Part shown: piece after piece, positions 38,665 to 48,756 of the stretch
How positions within the stretch are numbered: the first letter of the stretch is position 1
Layout of the letters: every line of letters starts with the position of its first letter
From: Bradyrhizobium mercantei
GTDB lineage: Bacteria; Pseudomonadota; Alphaproteobacteria; Rhizobiales; Xanthobacteraceae
Assembly: GCF_001982635.1 (NCBI RefSeq)
Contig: NZ_MKFI01000005.1
Span: 473,757-537,756, forward strand
DNA: 64,000 nucleotides
Direction: 5' to 3'
Position numbers and translations under genes: made by a program
The notes under the pieces: model-generated
Told to the model about the DNA's origin: nothing
The model's database searches: none
Seen by the model: the letters and a program-made list of their open reading frames with translations, nothing else

Positions 38665-41391
38665 TCACTGCTTCGGCAGTTTCGCCCTCAGCGCATACAA
38701 CGCATCCAGTGCCTCGCGCGGCGACATCTCATCGGGGTGCAGCGCCTTCACCGCTTCCACCAGCAGGTCCGCCCCGCTCGGCGGCTTGTCCTCGGCGGCG
38801 GCGCGGGAGGGGACGGCGAACAGCGGCAGGTCATCGGCCAAGGCGCGTGCGGTCTGGCCGCGGTCCTGGGCTTCGAGTTTCGCCAGCACCGATTTGGCGC
38901 GCGTGATCACCGCGGGCGGCAGGCCGGCGAGCTTGGCGACCTGGATGCCGTAGGAACGGTCCGCGGAGCCCGGCAGCACCTCGTGCAGGAACACGACGTC
39001 GCCCTGCCACTCCTTGACCCGCACCGTGGCGTTGAACATCCGCGGCAGCTTGGCCGAGAGCGCAGTCAATTCGTGATAGTGGGTGGCAAACAGCGTGCGG
39101 CAGCGGTTGCTCTCATGCAGATGCTCGATCGCGGCCCAGGCGATCGACAGGCCGTCGAACGTCGCGGTGCCGCGGCCGATCTCGTCGAGGATGACGAGCG
39201 ACCGTTCGCTGGCCTGGTTGAGGATCACGGCGGTCTCGACCATCTCGACCATGAAGGTCGAGCGTCCCCGCGCCAGGTCATCGGCGGCCCCGACGCGCGA
39301 GAACAGCCGGTCGACGATGCCGAGCCGCGCCCGTGACGCCGGCACATAGCTTCCAATCTGGGCAAGGAGCGCGATCAGCGCGTTCTGGCGCAGGAAGGTC
39401 GATTTACCGGCCATGTTCGGACCGGTGATCAGCCAGAGCTGGCCGGACTTCTGAGCGGGCGCCGGCGACAGATCGCAGGCATTGGCGATGAACGGCTGGC
39501 CGTCGCGCTTCAGCGCCTGCTCGACCACCGGATGGCGGCCGCCCTCGATCGCAAAGCCGAGCGAGCCGTCGACGTCGGGCCGCACGTAATTGTCGTCGAT
39601 CGCAAGCTTGGCCAGCGAGGTCGCGACGTCGAGCATCGCAAAGGCGTGCGCGGCGTTGCGCAAATCGTCGCTCGCCGCGAGCGCCATCGCGCTCAGCCGC
39701 TCGAAGATCTCGAGCTCGAGATTGAGCGCGCGCTCGCCGGCATTGGCGATCTTGGCCTCGGTCTCGCCGAGCTCTGACGTCGTGAAGCGAACCTGTCCGG
39801 CCAGGGTCTGGCGATGAATGAAGGTCGCATTCAGCGGCGGGGCGAACAGCTTGTCGCCGTGCTGCGCGGTGACTTCGACGAAATAGCCGAGCACGTTGTT
39901 GTGCCGGATCTTCAGCGTCTTGATGCCGGTGTCCTCGGCGTAGCGCGCCTGCATCGCGGCGACGACGAGGCGCGAGGCATCGCGCAGATTGCGGCTCTCG
40001 TCGAGCGCGGCCTCATAGCTCTCGCGGATGAAGCCGCCGTCACGCTTGATCAGCGGCAATTGCTCTGACAGTGCGCGGGAGAATTCCCGTGCGAGGTCGC
40101 GCGAGGGACGCCGCAAGGCCGCCATCACGGTCGAAACCTCGGCCGGCGGATCGCTGAGCTGCGCGAGCAGGTCCAACGCCTGGTCGGCGGCAACGATGCC
40201 GTCGCGCAGGCTGGCGAGATCGCGCGGGCCGCCGCGGCCGACCGAGAGCCGCGCCAGCGCCCGCGACATGTCGGGCGCCGCGCGCAGCACGGTCCGGATG
40301 TCCTCGCGTGCCGCGGAATCCGCAACGAATGCCGTGACCGCATCGAGCCGCCGCGCGATCACGGCAACATCGGTGAGCGGCGCGGCGAGGCGTTGCGCCA
40401 GCAGGCGCGAGCCTGCGGCGGTCACGGTGCAGTCGATCGCATCGAGCAGCGAGCCGCGGCGTTCGCCGGCCAGCGTGCGGGTCAGTTCGAGATTGGCGCG
40501 GGTCGCCGGATCGATCGCCATCGTGGTGCCGGCGGCCTCGCGTGCCGGCGGCGACAGCGGCGGACGTTTGCCGACCTGGGTGCGATCGATATAGGTGACG
40601 GCGGCAGCCGCGGCAGTCGCTTCCAGCCGCGACATCGCCGACAGGCCATCCATGGTCGCGACCGCGAAATAGTCGCACAGCCGCCGTTCGGCGGTGGCGC
40701 TGTCGAACACGTCGCGGGTCAGCGGCGTCACCGACGGCAGCTCGCGCAAGGTCGGCGCCAGTTCGTTGTCGCTGTAGAGCGCGTCGGTGACGATGGCCTC
40801 GTTCGGATTGATCCGCGCCAATGTCGCCGCAAGCTCGGCGGTCGCGCACTCCGTCACCATGAATTCCGAGGTGGAAATATCGATCCAGGCAAGGCCAAGA
40901 CGATCCGCGCCGGCCGAGCCGCGGGCCCGCGCGATCGCGATCAGATAATTGTTGGTGCGGGCATCGAGCAGCGTGTCTTCGGTCAGCGTGCCCGGCGTCA
41001 CCAGCCGCACCACGCCGCGGCGGACCACGCTCTTGTTGCCGCGGGCTTTCGCCTCGGCGGGATTTTCCGTCTGCTCGCACACCGCGACGCGGTGGCCGGC
41101 GCCGATCAGGCGATGCAGATAGTCCTCGGAGCGCTCGACCGGCACGCCGCACATCGGGATGTCCATGCCCTGATGCTTGCCGCGCTTGGTCAGCACGATG
41201 CCGAGCGTCTTCGAGGCGATCTCGGCATCCTCGAAGAACAGCTCGTAGAAATCGCCCATCCGGTAGAACAGCAGCAGGCCGGGATGAGCGGCCTTGATTT
41301 CGAGGTACTGTTCCATCATCGGCGTGACGCGCGACGGCGCCTCGGCGGCACTGGCTTCGGGCGGAACGGGGATCGGCTGTTGAATGGTCAT
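38665..41391 (-). CDS. mutS: DNA mismatch repair protein MutS
   Basis: 908-aa mismatch recognition ATPase. The N-terminal mismatch-binding domain carries GDFYELFFEDAE (the F-x-E motif). The C-terminal ATPase has GPNMAGKSTFLRQ (Walker A), VILDEIGRGTATFDG (Walker B) and FATHYHELTAL. ATG at 41391 (MTIQQPIP) is chosen: upstream in-frame codons are encoded in a palindromic repeat (41395-41440) and would not be conserved. No mutL nearby. Long antisense frames over this gene are not genes. Confidence 0.95.
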   Translation of the reverse strand: MTIQQPIPVPPEASAAEAPSRVTPMMEQYLEIKAAHPGLLLFYRMGDFYELFFEDAEIASKTLGIVLTKRGKHQGMDIPMCGVPVERSEDYLHRLIGAGHRVAVCEQTENPAEAKARGNKSVVRRGVVRLVTPGTLTEDTLLDARTNNYLIAIARARGSAGADRLGLAWIDISTSEFMVTECATAELAATLARINPNEAIVTDALYSDNELAPTLRELPSVTPLTRDVFDSATAERRLCDYFAVATMDGLSAMSRLEATAAAAAVTYIDRTQVGKRPPLSPPAREAAGTTMAIDPATRANLELTRTLAGERRGSLLDAIDCTVTAAGSRLLAQRLAAPLTDVAVIARRLDAVTAFVADSAAREDIRTVLRAAPDMSRALARLSVGRGGPRDLASLRDGIVAADQALDLLAQLSDPPAEVSTVMAALRRPSRDLAREFSRALSEQLPLIKRDGGFIRESYEAALDESRNLRDASRLVVAAMQARYAEDTGIKTLKIRHNNVLGYFVEVTAQHGDKLFAPPLNATFIHRQTLAGQVRFTTSELGETEAKIANAGERALNLELEIFERLSAMALAASDDLRNAAHAFAMLDVATSLAKLAIDDNYVRPDVDGSLGFAIEGGRHPVVEQALKRDGQPFIANACDLSPAPAQKSGQLWLITGPNMAGKSTFLRQNALIALLAQIGSYVPASRARLGIVDRLFSRVGAADDLARGRSTFMVEMVETAVILNQASERSLVILDEIGRGTATFDGLSIAWAAIEHLHESNRCRTLFATHYHELTALSAKLPRMFNATVRVKEWQGDVVFLHEVLPGSADRSYGIQVAKLAGLPPAVITRAKSVLAKLEAQDRGQTARALADDLPLFAVPSRAAAEDKPPSGADLLVEAVKALHPDEMSPREALDALYALRAKLPKQ

Positions 41392-41704
41392 CAGAGCGTT
41401 TTCGAGAGAAGTGGGCACCGGTTCGCGTGAAGAAAACGCGTCCAAACAAGAATCTGGAGCCCGGTTCTGATCTCATCAGAACCGACGAGGCTCCAGGGGC
41501 GGAAACTACAGAATTTCGTCCCGCGGTCCTATCCGCGAGGCCAGGGTTTTCCACCCTGTCCACGGTGCCTTTATGTCAGCCCTCACGGTAATGCGTGCAG
41601 GGCGCGCAGCCGCGTCAATTGACCTGCCGCGGGCACGCTCCTAAAACCCATCTCAAGTTCCAGCCGATCCAGCGCCTAAGTCGCGGCATTCAGGGAGAGA
41701 TTCA
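41392..41704. other. Divergent mutS-pcaF intergenic region
   Basis: Contains one palindromic repeat (41395-41440) and, to its right, a GTTCTGATCTCATCAGAAC inverted repeat (41464-41482). No gene is seen. It must hold the promoter for pcaF; no LysR- or IclR-type operator could be assigned. Confidence 0.5.
41395..41440. repeat. AGCGTTTTCGAG...GAAAACGCG palindromic repeat
   Basis: AGCGTTTTC at the left pairs with GAAAACGCG at the right, around GTGGGCACCGGTTCGCG. It directly abuts the mutS start and explains why the open frame extends upstream of it. Confidence 0.65.
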
Positions 41705-42913
<1,209 letters not shown>

Positions 42914-42924
42914 TCCAATGGCTT

Positions 42925-42948
42925 GGAAGGGTTGAAAACAGCCCTTCC
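42925..42948 (+). terminator. Weak hairpin between pcaF and pcaH
   Basis: GGAAGGG / CCCTTCC stem with a 10-nt loop, 12 bp after the pcaF stop, not followed by a T-run. It may attenuate or mark processing; pcaF and pcaHG could still be co-transcribed. Confidence 0.3.
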
Positions 42949-43018
42949 CCAATTTGGTTATGCATTATAATGATCTGATGTGAGCCCGCCGGGCGCGTGG
43001 GCCGCGGAGGAATTTGCC

Positions 43019-43720
43019 ATGACCCTGTTGTATCCGCTGCAATCGCTTGCGGCCCATCCGGCGCGGCTGTCGCCGGATTACCGCTCCACCGTGAAGCGTT
43101 CGCCGCAAAAGCCGTTGATCCCGATGCGGCACACGCTCTCGGAACTCACCGGTCCGGTCTATGGTCATGAGACGGTGCGTCAGCACGACAACGACCTCAC
43201 CATCCAGGCCAAGGGCGAGCCGCTCGGCGAGCGCATCATCGTGCACGGCCATGTGCTTGATGAGGACGGCCGCGGCGTGCCGAACACGCTGGTCGAGCTG
43301 TGGCAGGCCAATGCCTGCGGCCGTTACATCCACGTCGTCGACCAGCATCCGGCGCCGCTCGATCCGAATTTCACTGGCGCGGGCCGCACCCAGAGCGATG
43401 ACAAGGGCTACTACAAGTTCATCACCATCAAGCCCGGCGCGTATCCCTGGGGCAATCACCACAATGCGTGGCGGCCGGCCCATATCCACTTCTCGGTGTT
43501 CGGGCATTCCTTCGTGTCGCGTCTGGTCACGCAGATGTATTTCCCCGGCGATCCCCTGTTTCCGTTCGATCCGATCTTCAACTCGGTGACCGATGCGAAG
43601 GCGCGGGCACGGATGATCTCCTCGTTCGATCTCGACAACACCAAGCCGGAATGGGCGCTGTGCTACCGTTTCGATATCGTGCTGCGCGGCCGCAACGCCA
43701 CGCCGATGGAGACCAAGTAA
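43019..43720 (+). CDS. pcaH: Protocatechuate 3,4-dioxygenase beta subunit (copy 1)
   Basis: 233-aa subunit that carries the non-heme Fe(III) of protocatechuate 3,4-dioxygenase, which opens the ring to beta-carboxy-cis,cis-muconate. Iron ligands are recognisable: Tyr in CGRYIHVVDQHP, Tyr in PGAYPWGNHH, and the two His of RPAHIHFSVFG. ATG at 43019 follows GGAGG. It ends in TAA directly abutting the GTG of pcaG. It is about 93 % identical to the copy at 48055 by my manual alignment; from residue 30 on only six residues differ. Confidence 0.95.
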   Translation: MTLLYPLQSLAAHPARLSPDYRSTVKRSPQKPLIPMRHTLSELTGPVYGHETVRQHDNDLTIQAKGEPLGERIIVHGHVLDEDGRGVPNTLVELWQANACGRYIHVVDQHPAPLDPNFTGAGRTQSDDKGYYKFITIKPGAYPWGNHHNAWRPAHIHFSVFGHSFVSRLVTQMYFPGDPLFPFDPIFNSVTDAKARARMISSFDLDNTKPEWALCYRFDIVLRGRNATPMETK

Positions 43721-44317
43721 GTGTCGAACCAGCGTCCTGATGGAATCACGCCCTCGCAGACCGTCGGCCCCTATTTCAAATACGGCCTGACGCCGAACGG
43801 CGAGTATGAGTGGAACGACGCCTTCACCAACAACCTCTTGACGCCTGACGTCTCGGGCGAGCGCATCCGTGTCGAAGGCAAGGTCTATGACGGCGACGGC
43901 GCTGTCATTCCGGACTGCATGCTGGAGATCTGGCAGGCCGACAGCCAGGGCCGGTTCTCCGACCCGCAGGACAAGCGCGCGCTGCCGAACTCAAGCTTCA
44001 AGGGTTTTGGCCGCTGCGGCACCGACAAGAGCGGCGGCTACGCCTTTGACACCATCAAGCCCGGCGTGGTGCCTGACGCCGACGGCAAGCCGCAGGCGCC
44101 GCATATCGTGCTCGCGGTGTTCGCGCGCGGGATGCTGCTGCATCTCTACACGCGGATCTATTTCGACGACGAAGCCGGCAACGTTAACGATGCCGTGCTG
44201 GCGCTGGTGCCGGCCGATCGCCGCGCGACCCTGATCGCGAAGAAGACAGGCGGCAACGCCTACGCGTTCGACGTCCACCTCCAGGGCGACAACGAGACGG
44301 TGTTCTTCGACGTCTAG
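43721..44317 (+). CDS. pcaG: Protocatechuate 3,4-dioxygenase alpha subunit (copy 1)
   Basis: 198-aa alpha subunit, homologous to PcaH but without the iron ligands; it completes the active-site pocket of the alpha-beta oligomer. TPSQTVGPYFKYGLTPNGEY and LEIWQADSQGRF are family hallmarks, ending VHLQGDNETVFFDV. GTG start at 43721 follows the pcaH stop with no gap, so translation is coupled. Its stop shares a CTAG tetranucleotide with the stop of the convergent LysR gene. Copy 2 is at 48757. Confidence 0.94.
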   Translation: MSNQRPDGITPSQTVGPYFKYGLTPNGEYEWNDAFTNNLLTPDVSGERIRVEGKVYDGDGAVIPDCMLEIWQADSQGRFSDPQDKRALPNSSFKGFGRCGTDKSGGYAFDTIKPGVVPDADGKPQAPHIVLAVFARGMLLHLYTRIYFDDEAGNVNDAVLALVPADRRATLIAKKTGGNAYAFDVHLQGDNETVFFDV

Positions 44318-45306
44318 GCCGCCGGCCGTGCGCCGCCGCGCCTGAGCTCTTCCGTCGCGCGGCGCAGCACCTCGTGAAGCCATTCGTGCGACGGCTCGTC
44401 CTCGACGCGTTCGTGCCAGAGCAGCCGGACCTCCACGGGCGTCGTGGTGTAGGGCAGTTCATACGTTGTGATCGCATGCGCCTGTTCGAGCGCACGCGCC
44501 AGCGGCCGCGGAACGATCGCGGCCAGCTCGGAATCGATCAGCAGTGCGGGCAGCGCAAGGAAGTGCGGCAGCGAGACCGCAATTCGTGGCGGCCGGTCGC
44601 TGTCGGAGAGTGCCCGTTCGAGCGCCGGCCGGTCGTACATCTCGGAACGCCGGGCAAGCCCGCGCTCGGAGATGAAGCCGCCGATCGCGCCCTCCTGCTC
44701 GCCGCCGAAGGAGACGACGACCAGCGGCAAGGTCGCGAGCTTCGCGAGGTCGAGCCGGCCGAGCTTGCGCTTCTTGCCGACGATCAGCACGTCGTCATAT
44801 TCGAACAGCAGCGCGGTGCGGAAGCGGCTCGGCGGCGACGAGAACACGCCGATCGCGACGTCGATGCGGCCGAGGTCGATCTGCTCGGCAAGATCGATCC
44901 GCGTCACCGGCTTGATGGTCAGGTCGATCGCCGGAGCCTCGCGGCCGAGAATCTTAAGCAATGGCGGCGCCAGCACCATCGTCGTGAAATCGTTGGCGGC
45001 GAGCGTGAACGGCTTGGTGGATTTCGCCGGCGCGAAAGTCGGCAGCTCGACCGCTGCCTCCAGCGATCGCAGCGCTTGGCGAACCTGCGGCGCCATCGTC
45101 AGCGCGCGCGCGGTCGGCTGCATGCCGGTGGCGGTGCGAACGAACAGCTCGTCGTCCAGCATCTCGCGCAGCCGCGCCAGCGAGTGGCTCACGGCGGACT
45201 GGCTCAATGCCACCTTCTGGCTGGCGCGCAGCACGCTGCGCTCCTCCATGACGGCGTCGAACACCTTGAGTAGGTTCAAATCCAATGTCTTGAACGAAAC
45301 GGACAC
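44314..45306 (-). CDS. LysR-family transcriptional regulator
   Basis: 330-aa LysR-type regulator. N-terminal winged HTH (KTLDLNLLKVFDAVMEERSVLRASQK then VALSQSAVSHSLARLREML) and a substrate-binding domain (from LAANDFTTMVLAPP) of the NodD/LinR-like subgroup. It is divergent from the nitrobenzoate-type operon with 219 bp between and convergent with pcaG copy 1, so it most likely regulates one or both pca operons. The nearby CTGCGA...TCGCAG palindrome at 45351 is a candidate site. It could be a PnbR- or PcaQ-like regulator; effector unproved. ATG at 45306. Confidence 0.88.
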   Translation of the reverse strand: MSVSFKTLDLNLLKVFDAVMEERSVLRASQKVALSQSAVSHSLARLREMLDDELFVRTATGMQPTARALTMAPQVRQALRSLEAAVELPTFAPAKSTKPFTLAANDFTTMVLAPPLLKILGREAPAIDLTIKPVTRIDLAEQIDLGRIDVAIGVFSSPPSRFRTALLFEYDDVLIVGKKRKLGRLDLAKLATLPLVVVSFGGEQEGAIGGFISERGLARRSEMYDRPALERALSDSDRPPRIAVSLPHFLALPALLIDSELAAIVPRPLARALEQAHAITTYELPYTTTPVEVRLLWHERVEDEPSHEWLHEVLRRATEELRRGGARPAA

Positions 45307-45350
45307 GATGCGAGTCCCGTCGGTAGCGGATCGCGCGCCTCTGCAAAATT

Positions 45351-45366
45351 CTGCGATCGCTCGCAG
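45351..45366. promoter_or_regulatory. 16-bp palindrome in the LysR/pnb divergent promoter region
   Basis: CTGCGA-TCGC-TCGCAG, a perfect 6-4-6 palindrome 44 bp upstream of the LysR start and about 160 bp upstream of the binding-protein start. The spacing is 12, not the classic T-N11-A, but the location is where LysR proteins bind and autoregulate. Confidence 0.45.
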
Positions 45367-45525
45367 TTAAGGCCAGGCGCGCGGCTGATGCAACCGATCG
45401 GATTATCCGAGCGCATCGCCGCCATCGGCGTTCTGAAGCCGGTTCAGGATCACCCTGCAAGACTTTCACTTCCGCAATCCGGCGTTCTGGCCAAGATTGC
45501 CGGCGCCGGGTTGGGAGGAAACAAC

Positions 45526-46758
45526 ATGATGAGTGCCTCGGTGAAATCGAACCATGGTGGTGCGCGCAGGTCGTTCGGATTGGCGCTGGCGTTCATGACG
45601 CTCGCGACCTCGGCATTTGCGCAGAACGGGCCGGTCAGGCTCGGTGTGCTGACCGACATGTCGTCGCTCTACGCCGACAATGGCGGCCAGGGTTCGGTCG
45701 TCGCGGCGCAGATGGCGGTGGACGATTTCAAGGGCAAGGTGCTCGGGCGCCCGATCGAGATCATCGCGGGGGATCATCAGAACAAGGCCGATATCGGTGC
45801 AACGATCGCGCGGCGGTGGCTGGAGAACGAGAATGTCGAGGCGATCCTCGACGTCCCGAATTCCGCCGTCGCGCTCGCCGTGCAAGGCATCACCCGCGAC
45901 AAGAAGAAGCTGTTTCTCGCGACTGGCGCGGCCACCTCGCGGCTGACCGGCGACGAATGCTCGCCGACCGGCATCCACTGGACTTACGACACCTACGCGT
46001 TGTCGCAGGGCACGACAAAGGCGATTTCGCGTCTCGGCGCAAAATCCTGGTTCTTCGTTTCGGCCGACTATTCGCTCGGTTTGCAGCTCGAGGCCGACAG
46101 CCGCAAGGTGATCGATGCCAACGGCGGCAAGGTGGTTGGTGCCGTCAAGCATCCGATCAATACGCCGGATTTCTCGTCCTTCCTGCTGCAGGCGCAGGCC
46201 TCCAAGGCGGACGTGATCGCGCTCGCCGACGCCGGCGGCGACTTCGTCAATGCCGTGAAGCAGGCGGGCGAGTTCGGCGTGACGCACGGGCAGAAGCTGG
46301 CCGGTCTGCTGGTCTTCATCAATGACATTCACAGTCTCGGGCTGCAGAGCTCGCAAGGCCTGATGCTCAGCTCCGCCTTCTACTGGGATCTCAACGATGA
46401 GACGCGCGCCTGGTCGAAGCGCTACATCGAGAAGACCAAGAAGGTGCCGTCGATGATTCATGCCGGCACCTATGGCGCGGTCATGCACTATCTCAAGGCG
46501 GTTGAAGCTGCCGGCACGCTTGATGGACCGACTGTTGCGGCCAAGATGCGGGAATTGCCGGTGAACGATTTCATGACCCGCAACGGCACGATCCGTCAGG
46601 ACGGCCGGCTGGTCCGCGACATGTATCTGTTCCGCGTCAAATCTCCGGACGAGTCGAAGTACCAGTTCGACTACTACCAGCTGCTGGCGACGATCCCGGG
46701 GGATGAGGCCTTCATACCGATGGAGGACGGCGGATGTCCGCTTGTGAAGAAGTCGTGA
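45526..46758 (+). CDS. ABC transporter substrate-binding protein (HAAT family), first gene of the pnb-pca operon
   Basis: 410-aa periplasmic binding protein of the LivJ type. Signal peptide (residues 1-33; SFGLALAFMTLATSAFA, cleavage before QNG) is followed by PVRLGVLTDMSSLYADNGG, VAILDVPNSAVALAVQ and GDHQNKAD. ATG at 45526 follows GGGAGG; a second ATG is adjacent. It overlaps the nitroreductase gene by 25 bp. No permease or ATPase genes adjoin. By position, it may bind nitrobenzoate or another aromatic acid, as other Bradyrhizobium/Rhodopseudomonas HAAT proteins do; this is inference. Confidence 0.88.
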   Translation: MMSASVKSNHGGARRSFGLALAFMTLATSAFAQNGPVRLGVLTDMSSLYADNGGQGSVVAAQMAVDDFKGKVLGRPIEIIAGDHQNKADIGATIARRWLENENVEAILDVPNSAVALAVQGITRDKKKLFLATGAATSRLTGDECSPTGIHWTYDTYALSQGTTKAISRLGAKSWFFVSADYSLGLQLEADSRKVIDANGGKVVGAVKHPINTPDFSSFLLQAQASKADVIALADAGGDFVNAVKQAGEFGVTHGQKLAGLLVFINDIHSLGLQSSQGLMLSSAFYWDLNDETRAWSKRYIEKTKKVPSMIHAGTYGAVMHYLKAVEAAGTLDGPTVAAKMRELPVNDFMTRNGTIRQDGRLVRDMYLFRVKSPDESKYQFDYYQLLATIPGDEAFIPMEDGGCPLVKKS

Positions 46759-47462
46759 TCGAGCCCGACGCAGTGAGCGAAATTTGCCGCAATCCGATCG
46801 ACGACGTGATCGCCGGCCGGCTGTCGTGCCGCGAGTTCTCCGGCAGCCCGGTCTCGCGCTCGACCGTCGAACAGATCCTGCGCGTGGCGCGGTTCGCGCC
46901 GAGCGGCGCCAACATCCAGCCCTGGCACGTCTACGTGCTCGCGGGCGCCGTCAAGACCGACGTGTCGGCTGCGCTGCTGCACGCGTTTGAGACGGAGTCG
47001 AACGAGCACGTCTCCGAATATCAATACTATGCCAGCGAGTTTCCGGAGCCGTATCTCGGCCGCCGGCAGGAGTTCGGCCGATTGTATTATGACTCGCTCG
47101 GTATCGCGCAAAGCGACGCTGCGGCGCGGAGCAGGCAGACCGCGAAGAACTTCACCTTCTTCGGCGCGCCGGTTGGATTGATCGTCACCATCGATCGTCG
47201 CCTGGCGATGGGAAGCTGGCTCGATCTCGGCATGTTCATCCAGAACGTGATGCTGGCGGCGGTGGGGCGCGGGCTGCAATCCTGCCCGCAGGAAACCTTC
47301 GCCAGGTACCACCGGATCTTGCGCCCGGCGCTGTCGATCCCGGCGGAGCAGATGGTCGCCTGCGGGATCTCGATCGGTCACCCGAGGGAGCGGGGAAAAG
47401 CGCGACTGATGCCGCGCGCGGATCTGGAGGCGTTCACCTCCTTCAAGGGCTTTGACAAATAG
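46734..47462 (+). CDS. pnbA: Nitroreductase family protein, likely 4-nitrobenzoate reductase (PnbA-like)
   Basis: 242-aa FMN-dependent nitroreductase. The opening RLSCREFSGSPVSRSTVEQILRVARFAPSGANIQPWHVYV holds the FMN-contacting R-x-x-R and S-G-x-N-x-Q-P-W motif; FTFFGAPVGLIVTIDR, GSWLDLGMFIQNVMLAA and MVACGISIGHP complete the fold. In known 4-nitrobenzoate pathways such an enzyme (PnbA) makes 4-hydroxylaminobenzoate. The role is inferred mainly from the next gene, a hydroxylaminobenzoate lyase. ATG at 46734 has GGAGG upstream and lies inside the previous gene. Another nitroaromatic substrate is possible. Confidence 0.75.
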   Translation: MSACEEVVIEPDAVSEICRNPIDDVIAGRLSCREFSGSPVSRSTVEQILRVARFAPSGANIQPWHVYVLAGAVKTDVSAALLHAFETESNEHVSEYQYYASEFPEPYLGRRQEFGRLYYDSLGIAQSDAAARSRQTAKNFTFFGAPVGLIVTIDRRLAMGSWLDLGMFIQNVMLAAVGRGLQSCPQETFARYHRILRPALSIPAEQMVACGISIGHPRERGKARLMPRADLEAFTSFKGFDK

Positions 47463-47476
47463 AACAGGAGACGATC

Positions 47477-48016
47477 ATGGGAAGCCGTGAACAGCTGATC
47501 GAACGCAGCATTCCGTTTCTGCGCGAAGTCAAGGACATGACGCCGAGCGCGGCGATGGAGCGATGGCTCAACGAGACCTATGGCGAGACGAGCGCGCTCT
47601 ACCAGGATCTCGCCCGCCTCATCAAAATGGGAGTCGAGGAGGGTTGGGCCGCGAACCAGGAGGTGGAGGGCCCGAACTATCGGCGCAGCCGCATCCTCGA
47701 GCCGGTCGCGGAGACGTTCCAGTTCAGCATCACCGCGGTCTACATGAACAGCATCGATGCGCGCCGCTTCAAGGACGAGGACGATCATGATGTGCTGCGC
47801 GGGCAGTATCACGGCCATCCCTATGGCGAGCTCAATCTCGTCGTTCCCCTCGACAAGGGCGCCCAGTTGAAGGGATTGCAGGGCTGGCAGGGACCGGGTT
47901 GGACGGCGCCGGATCCCGGCAGCCGGCATTATCCGGAAGTGCGGGGCGGCGCCGTCATCGCGCTGTTCTATCTGCCGGCCGGGCGCATCTCCTACGACTT
48001 CAAGGCGCCCGCCTGA
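47477..48016 (+). CDS. pnbB: 4-hydroxylaminobenzoate lyase (PnbB-like, DUF4863)
   Basis: 179-aa protein of the DUF4863/PnbB family, which converts 4-hydroxylaminobenzoate to protocatechuate with release of ammonia. Recognisable are SIPFLREVKDMTPSAAMERWLN, the GVEEGWAANQEVEGPNYRRS block, GHPYGELNLVVPLD and the C-terminal YLPAGRISYDFKAP; the beta-strand-rich core suggests a cupin-like fold. ATG at 47477 follows AGGAG. It sits between a nitroreductase and pcaHG, exactly the order in which the products would be used. Confidence 0.82.
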   Translation: MGSREQLIERSIPFLREVKDMTPSAAMERWLNETYGETSALYQDLARLIKMGVEEGWAANQEVEGPNYRRSRILEPVAETFQFSITAVYMNSIDARRFKDEDDHDVLRGQYHGHPYGELNLVVPLDKGAQLKGLQGWQGPGWTAPDPGSRHYPEVRGGAVIALFYLPAGRISYDFKAPA

Positions 48017-48054
48017 CACCGGGCGCGTGCGTCCATTCTGTCCGGAGCAAGCAC

Positions 48055-48756
48055 ATGACGTTGATCTATCCGGTCGCCTCGAACGGCGTCCACCCCGCGC
48101 GTCTGTCGCCCGCGTACAGGAGCGCGATCAAGCGCGCGCCGCAAAAGCCGTTGATCCCGATGCGGCACACGCTCTCGGAACTCACCGGGCCGGTCTATGG
48201 TCATGAGACGGTTCGAGCGAACGACAACGACCTCACCATCCAGGCCAAGGGCGAGCCGCTCGGCGAGCGCATCATCGTGCACGGCCATGTGCTCGATGAG
48301 GACGGCCGCGGCGTGCCCAACACGCTGGTCGAGCTGTGGCAGGCCAATGCCTGCGGCCGCTATATCCACGTCGTCGACCAGCATCCGGCGCCGCTCGATC
48401 CGAATTTTACGGGCGCCGGCCGCACGCAATCCGACGCGAGCGGTTACTACAAGTTCGTCACCATCAAGCCCGGCGCCTATCCCTGGGGCAATCACCACAA
48501 TGCCTGGCGGCCCGCGCATATCCATTTCTCGGTGTTCGGCCATTCCTTCGTCTCGCGTCTGGTGACGCAGATGTATTTCCCCGGCGATCCCCTGTTCCCG
48601 TTCGACCCGATCTTCAACTCGGTGACCGATGCGAAGGCGCGGGCACGGATGATCTCCTCGTTCGATCTGGACAACACCCAGCCGGAATGGGCGCTGTGCT
48701 ACCGCTTCGATATCGTGCTGCGCGGCCGCAACGCCACGCCGATGGAGACCAAGTAA
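48055..48756 (+). CDS. pcaH: Protocatechuate 3,4-dioxygenase beta subunit (copy 2)
   Basis: 233-aa iron-binding subunit, same length as copy 1 at 43019. Iron-ligand regions CGRYIHVVDQHP, PGAYPWGNHH and RPAHIHF are intact. My alignment finds 16 differences in 233 residues, ten of them in the first 28; after that near identity. ATG at 48055 (MTLIYPVASNG) follows CGGAGCAAGC. It is downstream of the lyase gene and probably serves the nitrobenzoate pathway, with copy 1 for general protocatechuate. Confidence 0.95.
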   Translation: MTLIYPVASNGVHPARLSPAYRSAIKRAPQKPLIPMRHTLSELTGPVYGHETVRANDNDLTIQAKGEPLGERIIVHGHVLDEDGRGVPNTLVELWQANACGRYIHVVDQHPAPLDPNFTGAGRTQSDASGYYKFVTIKPGAYPWGNHHNAWRPAHIHFSVFGHSFVSRLVTQMYFPGDPLFPFDPIFNSVTDAKARARMISSFDLDNTQPEWALCYRFDIVLRGRNATPMETK

